The position numbers and the translations under genes were made by a program. 64,000 nt of DNA, from assembly GCA_944989445.1 (NCBI GenBank), contig CALYLW010000182.1, positions 992,501-1,056,500 of the forward strand, read 5' to 3'. The stretch is from Ampullaceana balthica (lineage: Eukaryota > Mollusca > Gastropoda > Lymnaeidae). Shown here piece after piece: positions 36,701 to 48,700 of the stretch. The first letter of the stretch is position 1. Every line of letters starts with the position of its first letter. The notes under the pieces were generated by a model. It ran no database searches. It saw only the letters and a program-made list of their open reading frames with translations, and was not told the origin of the DNA.

Positions 36701-39700
36701 TTTTTACCCCCCCTCCCCCGGTCACAGGTTGTTACAAAAACGTAGAGTCCCCTCCAATATGACGCCACAAGGCTTTGCATTAAAGCAGTACTTCTTTTTT
36801 TCACAATTAGCATGTGTCAAATTACTTTATTGTCATTTAATTTTGTATTTAATGTGAAGTTGAACTCTAAAAATCGCTACACGCTTAAATCCACATAAAA
36901 CGTCATTAAATAAATTGTAAGCAATCAAATATTTCTGTTGAACTTTTATTTAAAGTTGCGCGTTTTGACGTGACGTCACATTTATTCTTAAACACATCCC
37001 TCCCCCTCGTCAAAAATGTGTGACCCCCTCCTCCCCTAGGTGCGTAACGTCATTTATGGACGGGCCCTTATCCATCTTACAATGTTAGTAATTAATTTAA
37101 TGACTTTAAAAACTTACAAATTGTGGTGTATTATTAAAATCAGTTTTTGGGCAAGGCACACGCTGTAATGAACACACGAAACACAATCGAATGGAGGGAG
37201 GAGGAGGGGGGGTAGATAAACAACATCGACAATTGTAAACCCAATGTTGGCGTATTTCAAAGATCCAAGTTAGTGTCAAAGCAGGGGTGTTTTATAACAA
37301 AATCAAACACGGCCTCTTTCATCTCTATGCCGACGTCCTACCCATCTTACACTGTTAATAACTATTTAATTTATTAACCTTAAAAACTGACAACCTTGTA
37401 CGCATTATTAACATTAGTTTTTCTAGGTCAACACGTGTTAACGAACACAAGAAACACAAGCGAATGGAAAGGGTGAGGTTATAGTATAGGAGTGGATGGG
37501 GGAGATGGGGTAGATAATTGGTATCAATCGGTAGCCCAATGTCGACATATTTCAAAGCAATGTTAGTGTCAAAGCAGGGTTGTTTTTTATGGACAACAGC
37601 AAACATGGCCTCTTTCATCTCTATACAGTCCATCCCTATTTTCGGCAGAGGAGTTTTGTTTTGTTTCTATGATTCATTCAAAGAACCAAAATCTTCTTGT
37701 GTTTGCGATTTCTGTTTCATTTTCAGTGAAAAAAGATGTATCAAAATACATTGTGGTTTGTCGAGACCATATTGTATTTCCCGTTGACAGATAGTTCTCC
37801 TTAGATGTATTTCACAGCATATATTTGAAACAAAAATTTTCATTTGATAAATTGTTTCGCGAGCCGTAAATTAAACACAAAAAAGCCACATGTGAGCCGA
37901 AGTTTGGTTAATATAGACATTGAAGCCACATTTTCACGGGTACCCGGGCGGAATTTTAATACCCGGGTAATCTCACGGCAACGGGTACCCGGGTCCCGAA
38001 CGGGTACCCGGGTCCGGGGTACACGTTGACAGGCCTATTCTCAGCTTTAAATGAAGCTGAATGTTAAAGGCAATTTACCTTGTTGGAGCTTGACCAGTTT
38101 TTGTTTAATATTTTGTTATCACAGCGTCTGGGGTAGTTTTAATGCAAGACAATTGCAATGTCACAATATTTAAATTTTTATGGCTGGCTTTCAAAATTTC
38201 GATACTATCTTCAACTAGTTTTTAGACAAATCTATCAACTGAAAATTTTTTAATAATTCGGTTCTTAAAATTCTATTAAAATCCATTTGTCGTAAAAATT
38301 ATTATAATGACGGAGCGGAAATAATATATTATTTTCGATAACATGTTACCGATTGTGCGGAAAAGGGCATCAGATGTTATTTCTCTCTCTCTCTCCTTCA
38401 CAGTGAGCAATTAGCATTTTTTTTACAAACGTACTCAAAATAATTTTCATTTTATGTAAAGTTAGACTTAAAAATTAAGCTGTTTAAATTATACATTTTT
38501 GGAAGGAAATTGCGGCTTCGAGGTAATATGTATCATTCATTTACTTATCAACAGCCAATTTGTGATAGTATTCGAGACCCTTGTCATAATTGCATATATA
38601 TTAAGTTAATAGATTAATTTCAAATTTAAATATAAATTAATGCTATTTTTACAATATTAACGATTAACATAAAATAAATAAATACTTACGCCTTCGAATG
38701 CGAACTCATAATTTCTTTGGCCGAACTGAAACTGCACAGATGTTTCATTTGTGTGGATATCCCATGTAGTTATGTTGACATTACATCTGAGCGTGCATGT
38801 ATCACTGCCTTGTATGGTTTCACCTTCACCATTTTCTTTGCAATGTGGTTCCTCCAGAACTATTGAGGCTAACTCTAAGCCTAAGGATTATAGTCAGAAA
38901 ATGTGTTTCTTTTCTTATAAAAAAGTCCATTGCATAGTATAGAGATGTGTTATCAACAAAAGAAAATTGAAGCAGTGAATTTATATATGCATTTGTCTGT
39001 AAATGGGCATTTTTCAAAAAAAAATTATTTTTATGTCCCACGCATGTAAAGCTTGATAATTGTTGAAGTGGAGCACATATTTTTAGTGGCTTGTATGGTT
39101 TTAAAGAGATTTCATTTCTGAATCTTAAAATGTGTGATATTTCAAATTCAGGCATATGTGTTTTTTTTAAAGAATATTTAAAAATTTGTATATTTGGAAA
39201 AGATAATGTCTGTCCCACACATAAAACCTATTAAGAATTATATTCATTAACAGTTAATATATCAATTGTTAGTGTCATTATTGTTTTAATATGTTAATAT
39301 TTGTTGAACATTCTGTAAAACTACCTCAATGGGAATAAAAATAAAAAGTTTTGTTTTTGAGGCCCCTATCCTATTAACTCGTGAAGGATTCCGGATCTGT
39401 ATATGTCGTCAACTTTTTCAAAACGCTCGTAAACACGTTTTCTGACTTGCTAGAGAGCTGAAATTTTCCCAGTAGGTTTGGCTTGTGAGGAGGATAAAGC
39501 TATTAAATTTTCAGATCGATCGAATGTACTGTAATTAAAATAATGCATTTTTAGTTTATCTCTATTTGTAGCGGCCAGCTTTTGTTGACATTTTATGCGT
39601 CACGCCGAGTTAAGTTCAACCATCCGTGACCAAAACTTTTTCCCTGCCCCCTCCGTTTTACAACAAAGGGTATTTAAGGCAATCTTAGTCTGTAAATGTT

Positions 39701-42700
39701 TGTCGCGTTTCAGCATGATCAATACTTTTTAGTTATTTCTCTTATATAAGGGATTTATAGTCAAAAACTTTGTTTTTATGGGGTTGTTTAAAGAGTTTAA
39801 ATTTTCATGAATGAAATTAAGTTTGACAAATCTTTTGTTAACGCGTAAAAGTAGAAAATAAAATGAACAAAAAAACTATTTTAAAAAGATGAGGCCCAGC
39901 TGCAGTGAAGAATGTAGAATCTCGCATGAAAAAGCATAAAAATAATTTTTTAGTCACAAACTAAGTAGTCACACAGGGGGACTCAGAACTTTTGTGTTAG
40001 TTGATCAAATTTTATATCTCACATTAAATCCCACAATCGATCACAATAAATATCAATAAAACTTAGAGCACTTATTCACTGCAGCTGGGCCTCATCTTTT
40101 TTTTTAAAGTTTTTTTTGTTCATTTTATTATTGGCCAAAATAAACATCTCCCCTGTTTTAGACTCACTGGTGTACAACTTGATATTGGACAACAATATTT
40201 GGATTGAAATTATAGGCAATAAAAACCATAGTTGTTTCTGAGAGTTACTTCCCCTTTTACCAAAATATAGGTGCTGTTGATACTTGGAAACTTTTCTGTG
40301 TGGCTCAGTACAGACCTTTCTGCTGCAAAATGGTAAGTAATTAGGCATAACACTCACTGGTATAATAGACCAATTTGCCTAAAATTATACCTTAATGTTT
40401 ATTAACAATGGATCAATATAACAATGCTTAATAGTAGTTGTAATAAAAATATAAGCTTATTTTCATTCTCTTAGTCTTAAGTGGAGACATATCATAACAT
40501 CGTAGATCTTGGGCTTGGGCTGAAATGTTGTTGAACATGTAAAATTTTCACTGATGATGTAGCACTCACTGTTGTAACGGTAAAAATTGTTACACCAGTG
40601 AAAGGACTGTTTCATCTGTGAAGATTTTAATGGACTTGCAAAAATGCATAATATAGATACATTTTTTTAAAAATGTGATAAGCATCAAGACAATCAAGTG
40701 TTATAAAATTTTAGATCTAGACTAGAGTTAGAGGCTAGAGCTTTACAATAATTACAGTTCGCTGCGGCTATTGGTAGTCAGCTACCAATAGCTTGAAGAG
40801 GGCTATTGTTACTCCGCTATTATTAATTGTTAATTAAACTACTACAGGGCTTACTAGGTGAAGGTGATATTCTGAGTTTGATGTTGACAATGTTGAATAT
40901 TATGGACTTAAAAGTCTTTTTAGTATTTGTAACTGTTGGCTTTGGTTACTGGTTGGGTTTTGTTTTTATTTTTACCATGATCTATTTTATTTACGTACCG
41001 TATATACTCGTTCTACTAAAGCCGACCTTTTTTTGATAAAATCTAGGGGAAAAGGTTTGGGGGTCGGCTTACCTACTTACATAGGTGATTTGATGTATGT
41101 TACAGTATGTACATTGAATATCAGTGTTGTTATTGTAGAAAGGTCCTTTCCTACATTCTACAAGTTTCGACAGCTGTACCAGAAGCTACAAAATATTAGG
41201 CTATTAAACATCTTCTCTTACCTTATTTAATAATTTTATTTATTTTTGTGAATGATTTTATAAATTGTTTAACACATTTTGTTTTCAACAACGAATTTTA
41301 ATGTACACGCTTTTGCCGCTGTTTGAACAAGAAAAAAAAATACCATTAACTCTTGACTAACAAGAGCACAAGACAAAGATAGGTAGTACAAAGTTTACAA
41401 AATCTTAATGAATGATTTAGCTTGTACTTGTAGTTTTAAAAAAAAATGTACCATTTTGTTTACACTGTCCTATTATTTTTGGGGGCTCGGCTATTTTGGG
41501 TTACACACTTTTAATACTTTTCTATTCCAAAAATGGAGGGATCGGCTTATGAACGAACAGGCTATAGAACGAGAATATATGGTAGTCATTAACTAGTTAT
41601 TTAAGAATTTTAAAAATTTTGTATTATTATTATTTTTTTTAAAAATGAATAGTGTGATCAGTCTTGTCAGCGCTAATTTATTTGTAATTATAACAATGTT
41701 AAATTGATTTCATTAGTTTTAGTACCAGGATTTGGTTTAGTTTAGTCATTTATCATAAAATATAGTATTTGTTGTGACCTGTCAAAACGGCCCCAGACAA
41801 ATTCTTTACATTTTTTAACAAAAAATATTACTTCATTATGCCTTTTAAGCTTTTGTTAACTTTTTCACTAAGGTTGTTAACCAGTCGCATTTAATCAGAA
41901 CCGGTTAACCGCAACTTCAGTAAGCCCGTATTTGCTGATTACTGGGAGTTTGTTTTTGTTGTGTTATGGTTAAGATGCAGGGCAGCATAAGGGACTAACG
42001 CGAGCGACAGTGACTTCAAATCGCTTTTTCCATATTCTGGTATATAAAAAATATACACGTCATCACTATTAGTTTAGTTCGCCTACGGCTAAGGAATGAT
42101 TTTTTAAAAATTTGCTTAGTTGTCGAGGCACTGTACGAGAGCTAACACACAGTGCGCGTTTGATGTGGACACCTGCCAATGCCGCGATTGTTTCAATTTA
42201 TATTAATTATAGTCTGTTTCTTATAAAGACAAAGAAAGCTATAAAAGCATATGACCCCGTGACTTATCGGCATTCTCTGGTCACCGGCTTATAGTCTGTT
42301 TCCCCCATCCAAAAAATTGATAGGTACGACCGGCTTAGTGAAGTACCTACGAGAGTCATTTGATAGACGTAGCAAAGATACGGGGTGATTAATCGGACCT
42401 CAAATTCGAGTTCGGTCTTCTAGAGGCAGTTTTCCTGCAAGTCAAAGGCATTTGACGTAAGATTACCACATTAATATCAAAACTGATATTTTTTTTAAAA
42501 ATTGTAATTGTTATGCGTTGGAAGGGGAGTACGGCTAGTGTAGCTCAAAACCTATTGGAACAGGAAAAATTTGGGGAACGTTGTGTGCGCGCCGCAAAAT
42601 TCAATAATTCTTGCGAGTTTACGATTGAAAAATAATATGGTATTTAAATAAATTACATTTTATCATCACGGTTTACTCCGTAAGCAATATAATTTTATTA

Positions 42701-45700
42701 TTAATTTTTAATTGTCGAGTTGACCGGCATCACACGCACAACGTCCCAACGGACGTGGCGAGGCGTGGGTTTTTTAAACTAAGGAAAAATACCTCGCTAA
42801 CTTTAACAAACGGTTTAGCCGGTCCACTTATTTAGAACGGTTAATCACGAGTCCTCAAAAGAAAAAAAAAGAATTAAATAATGGACTATAAACCATCAGT
42901 TTCCTTAATTATTTGGAAGATTTTTTCTTTTTTAAATTCCCTGAATTGGGGGCATCTCGAAAAAGAGCTGAACGCAAGCGGGGGAAGCGGGCTTTGATGC
43001 CACCATCAGATGACGCGAGGCGAAAACATTCTCTCGTTTGTTATAAAAAAATAAGGCATATAGGGACCAGCGGTTAACCTGTTAACCGGTCTTTTTTTTT
43101 GAACGGTTAACCGGTCCTCAAAAACGAGCGGTACTAACAACCTTATTTTTCACCCTTTAAAATGTGGTAAAGTTGTAAAATTATTTCTTGTGATGTTATT
43201 AATGTATATCATTTCTTGTCAACAAACAACCGTGACTTGGTACCATATTGAGTAAAGGCTATTAAAATTCTTTCTTGTGAATTCATTATTATTGTTTCTT
43301 GTGAACTAAACCTGACACTGACTCGGTGAGTAAAAATACGAATATAATATTTGATTGTATTTTTGACTATTAGTCCGGGGCCGTTTTGTCGGTGAACCAG
43401 TATTACTAGTATTAGTATAATGGGGCCGCTCATTAAATGACGTCAAACGATTTTGGCCGATTTGTACCCCCCTCTCCCCCTCGTCACAAAAACTTAGACC
43501 CCCCCCCTTTCCAATATGGTGTAATAGTAATATTAATAGTTATAGGTAAAGCACCAGTCACCAGTAGTAACTTGTATAAATATTGAAACTCCCTATGACA
43601 AATTTTGAAAAGACAAATGCGATAAAAAGAAAAGCAAATAGAAAGGGAAACAAAATCAATATGCACATCTGAAAATCGAACCCCTACCTGTTCTGATACA
43701 TTCAGTTCACCATTCCAACACACTACCATGAGACCAACGAAGCTTAATACAAATTTTATTTTTAAAAACTAATATCAGTAGCTATTAAGTGTTGCTTTTA
43801 CCTGATTGGTTGACTACCAATAGCTCTCTGCCGTAAGACCTGCTATTGGTACTCGAATACCGATAGACACTTCCTTACAGTTTGTCCAGATATTATTACT
43901 TACTTTTTTCTTATTGAATGAGGGCAGTAGATTATTAATATTCATTGTTGGTCAACTGACATTCTTCTTTTATATTACAGAGTGATTATTCACACAGCTG
44001 TGGGAATATGTGTCTAGTGACACATGCACATTGGTGTTTTATTGGTTAGTTATAGTTATAATTTTAAAAAATGCCAAGTTAACATCAGCATTTCTAGATT
44101 AGTGGTTAGGCGGAGGCTACCTGTATTAGTTCGATAGGTGGATCGAATCCCATTGCAGTTGCTTATTATTTTAAAATGTATTTATTTTTATTTATTATTA
44201 TTATTTTTTTAAAAACCACAATGTGGGTGCTGGCAGTTTGTAGTACATATTCTATGAGCACTCAAGCAGGCTCAAAGTTCCATGAAACAATTTATTATTT
44301 TTCCCCATGCCTGTATTACTTGTTCTGTTACAGATGCTCCCTCTTATTGAATAAAGTAAAACATGCTTTAGTTAACTTAAATGGCTTTTGGGAAGAATAA
44401 TATTTAGCCTACTGTGAAATAGTACAGAGTTTGGACCAACTATAGTTAAATTCTGGTATGCACGTCTGCTCAGGTTCTTGTTGAAATTGATAAAAACATA
44501 ACATTCCAGTCACTTGAAAACTTGTAAGACGTTGAAAACGAGATTTTAATTATTTGTATACCCTCCACACCAATAGATATCAACAAGCAATGCTTTATTA
44601 ATACGTAGTAATTAGCAGTCATAAGGAAATTAGATATGATCAACTTTCAAATCAATATCATACTTAGAGGGGGGATGGCATAAGAAAATAAGATATTATC
44701 AACTATCAAATCAATATCATACTTGGAAGGGGGATGGCTAGAAAACATCAAGTCATTTTATGACTGACTTCAACTTCAACAGATAGAAAATGACCGGTAC
44801 CAAGATTAGAAGTAATAACTAAATACCAGTAATGGAATATTTTTTCGTGAACTCAAAAGGTTAACACAAAGAGAGGTAAAAACAATTTATTATTAAAACT
44901 ATTAGGTATACTTTAACTTTAAATGCCCCCATTCTTTTGGGAAATTATTTTAATAATCATAATGATAATGATGCTCATGTATAGACTATATATTATAAAT
45001 AAGCCTAGCCTATTTAAAATTTATGAATTCAATATAATAGTCATTAGCTCTTAGCCTAACAACCTGTAGCGTATAGATAAGTATGCTTCAAATTTAAAAT
45101 CAGCATAACTGTATGATTTTTTTGGCTGTGGGAAAAAAACGCTAGGCAATATTCCCATAGCTGTGTGAATAACGCTAGCCTTTATATTATGAACAAATTC
45201 AGCTTTAAAAATCTTTATGTTATTTTGTGGAACACTAGGGCCATAATTTGGACTTACAATGAGGATCTTTCAGATACATTCACAACTTTTGTTTTCTTTC
45301 TTCCAATTCCAAGGCATTGACAAATGCGGAACGTCAACATTTGTACCGTGAAAGTCAAAATGCTGACCCTCAGTTGCGAGCAGCTTATCTTCAATGCAAA
45401 CATGAAAAGTATGAAAAGGACAAGGAGTCAGGAACAAAAAGCTAGTTAAAGACATGACACCACGGGGAAAAATAATGCTTGGTGGAGTAGATACCACCAT
45501 AGTAGAATGAAAAGACAAGCACAGTTAATATTGTATACAGAATCGATTTCCCCATCTCTGTCAAATTCTACCTCTACATCTGACAGGCCTTCTCGACAGA
45601 AAGTGGCATCACTAAAAATGGAGGCTGAAGAAAAAAAACAACTTATGCTACAGGTCTCTGATTTTGACTAAGTATATGGAAGCCTCTGAGAGGAATCTTA

Positions 45701-48700
45701 ACACTATAAGGAAACAAATACAAAGATCTGCAAATAAATCAAAGGACAACAAATGTGCAACTTCTAGATCAAAAGCAAAGAATTTACTCCTCAAAGAAAA
45801 CATTAGAGTAAGGAAATTTTCATCATCAGTCTAAAGGACCTTAGAGTTTTTATTTTGCTGACATGAATGAGATTAAAGAACAATCCAAAGAGAAGAAAAA
45901 CTCATCATTATCATCAGTTGCTGCAGGCAAAGTTTTGAAGAAATACAGGTTTAAGAAGAGGTTTGAGCTGGAAGCAAATTTTGTTGGGATACGGTGAAAG
46001 CATTACAAAAGAAAGAAACCCAAGTTCAGAGGTTGTTTCTCCGCAGTGACAATTCAAAAATTTGCAAAGGAAAAAAAGACACCATCACTAGACACAAAAT
46101 AAAAAACAAAGAAGGTAAAGATAATGTTCTGTAAAATGATTTTAGTTTTAACAAATCGTTTATGTGGTTGTTATGATGTGAATGGTTATTTAATGCTTAT
46201 ATATATATATGTTATTATCTTCGTGTAAAGTGCTGTGAGCCCAGTTCCTTACTGGGATGCAGCGTTATATAAATTATCCATTTATTATTATTATAAATTA
46301 CAAATTGCATTGTAACTTATTTAAAATATAATTTATATCTTTCATGTGCTTCTTAGTAGAATGAAGTTTCCAATTTCGTTTTGTGAAAACAACTTATTGT
46401 AAAAATGTGTCAAACAAGTAAATGTCTTGTATATGCAATTTAAAATTTCAGTTTATAAACTGGTAACATTTGTATAAGCATAACTGATTACACATTAAGC
46501 GTGATAATTTGGCAATGTTTTGAATTATGAATATCTGCAATTTAAAGCATGCTATACAAAAAATTCACATTGTCATCTTGATAAAAACAATGTTTCTTCT
46601 TTGTACTGCATTGTTCACAGTAACAATAATCATTGTAAAATTGCATTTTTTTAAAATGTTCTCCTTTTTTAATTTTTTTTTCAATTTTATAACAGATACA
46701 TGACATGGTCCCTTTCAAGCCTCTACCAGTAGTTTGTATCTGAGTGCAAAGAGTCCCAGCAGCCATTCTTTACCACATTTTACAGACTCAAGCCTTTTTG
46801 GGTCCTTCAACCAAGGGAAAAGGACAGAGCAACATGTCTTTGTACTGTCTGTGAGTGTGAGAATGTCAGACTGGTGGCCATGTAGTTGAAGAGATGAGGA
46901 GCTTTGGAAACTTTAGTTGTTGATATCTTTTAAGAAATTTGCCTTGTGATACTAACAATAAGGCACGCATGTACAATGAGTGCACAATGTGCAAAGACAA
47001 AGGATTGTAAATTTCAAATATCAATGATTTTATAGGTAAAATGATTGCCTTTCATCTTTGGGAAAAAAACTAATGAAAGTGGATTTTTTAAAGATGGAAC
47101 AGAAAAGCAGGTGCCCATCATAAAGAAAGAGTATTATGTCAGATGTGGGAGCTTCTTCGTGAGCATTTATGGTCACACAAGAAGCATATGTATAACATGA
47201 GCTCACAATACAAAAATTACCACAATGTAAGTGAAGGGTGACATATAAGGAGGCTATTACACATTGATTTTTCAGAAAACTTTGTATGTAAATATGATTC
47301 TGAAGTCCATAGTGCCCATTTTAGTGCATCAAAAAAAAAGCTTTCATTGCACACATGTTTTCTCTCTTTTGGAGAGACTGTTTGGATCATGATCCATTTA
47401 TAATATGGGTATAATATGGGTATATCTTACACCCATAGTACACAAAAATAAATAAAGAAAAGCCAGCAGTGAAATTTAATCACTTTTTCAGACAGAAGAA
47501 TAACTGTTATCTTCTCAGCTCTATAATTATTGAGAAAGGCTTTACATGTACATGTAAGTTTTTAGAGGCTGGCCATGGGAAAGGCATACTTGATGGTGTT
47601 GGTGCCACTGTGAAAAGAGCTGTAGATAGGGTAGTCATTTTTGGAAATAGCATCACATATGCATCTGATTTGTTGAAAATGTTGCAAAGCATTGTCCCTC
47701 TGTTCATCTATATGAAATTGGTCAGCTATCAGACATGCTTTCCCCATAAACAGCCTGAAAATAGTACCTGGAACAATGAAACTGCACTAGATAGAATGCT
47801 TCCAAAAATGTAGAATAATTTATTGAGATGTCGGTTGTGTCTGTACACAAGGGAAAGTGTGTGATGAAGAGAATATGTTTTCTCATTTTACATTTGAGGG
47901 GATGGTGGAAGATGAAGATATGGGTATTGATACTATCAGTTCCGACTCATGTGATACAGATGAGAATATTCAATGTAAAACAACACACGTTCCAGAGGAT
48001 ATGAGAAAACAAAGGTATGAAAGGTATCTATATGATCTTATGGCATGTGAGACTTTTGCAGAGCTTGTCAATGAATGTGAGTCGCAGATGCTACATACAA
48101 ATGAGATGTATGGGTCTGCTACATGTGTCATTGATACCACAATACAAATAGAGAGAAGAGCTGTGAATGATGTTCCAAATGACAGACCAGCCAAGCAAAA
48201 ACTTGGTCATCTATTTCCAATCAAAGTGATAGAAGATGGAGACTGCCTACCAGCCTGTGGTGCTGTGTTTGCTTAAGGAAAATATGAATTCTCTGAAGAA
48301 ATTCGGATTCGCATTATCCATGAGCTTGCAACTCATTCTGTGCTTTATCTCAGTGATGCATATCTTTCCCAAGGCTTATCATTAGTATATTACAGCAATA
48401 AAAAAAAAGGTGTTTGCCTGTTATTGTGATTTGTATGCATTGGGAGAACACAATTTTAATAAAGATGATGTTGTCAGATTTCTTTTTTAGAAAGAAGTAA
48501 TGCACAAAAATGCCAATCATTTTAGTTTTTCCTGAAGGCACCGACCGGGGAATGAGATATCACATCCATTGATGGATGGAACCCAGAGTAAAAACAAGTA
48601 ATGATGAGGCAATGATCTTGTGTTCTTCCACCATGGTAAATCGCAAGTCACTGTATTGGTTTCCAAAACTTTTTGTGCCATTGGTTCCATTCAATAAGAA

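Larger units (their letters stand above)
33516..38037. mobile_element. hAT-like element (TAGGxCTGTCAA ends) carrying other insertions
   Basis: Ends TAGGGCTGTCAA and (inverse) TAGGCCTGTCAA, with several GGGTACCCG motifs inside each end, and a perfect 8-bp duplication TTCTCAGC (33508-33515 and 38038-38045). Its own DNA is only about 1 kb; the rest is an RTE LINE, a Harbinger-like MITE and an internal tandem duplication. No transposase of its own. Confidence 0.85.

Noticed and set aside
44095..44165. Functional tRNA gene
   Set aside because: A- and B-box like motifs are present but no cloverleaf can be drawn; a SINE head is more likely.
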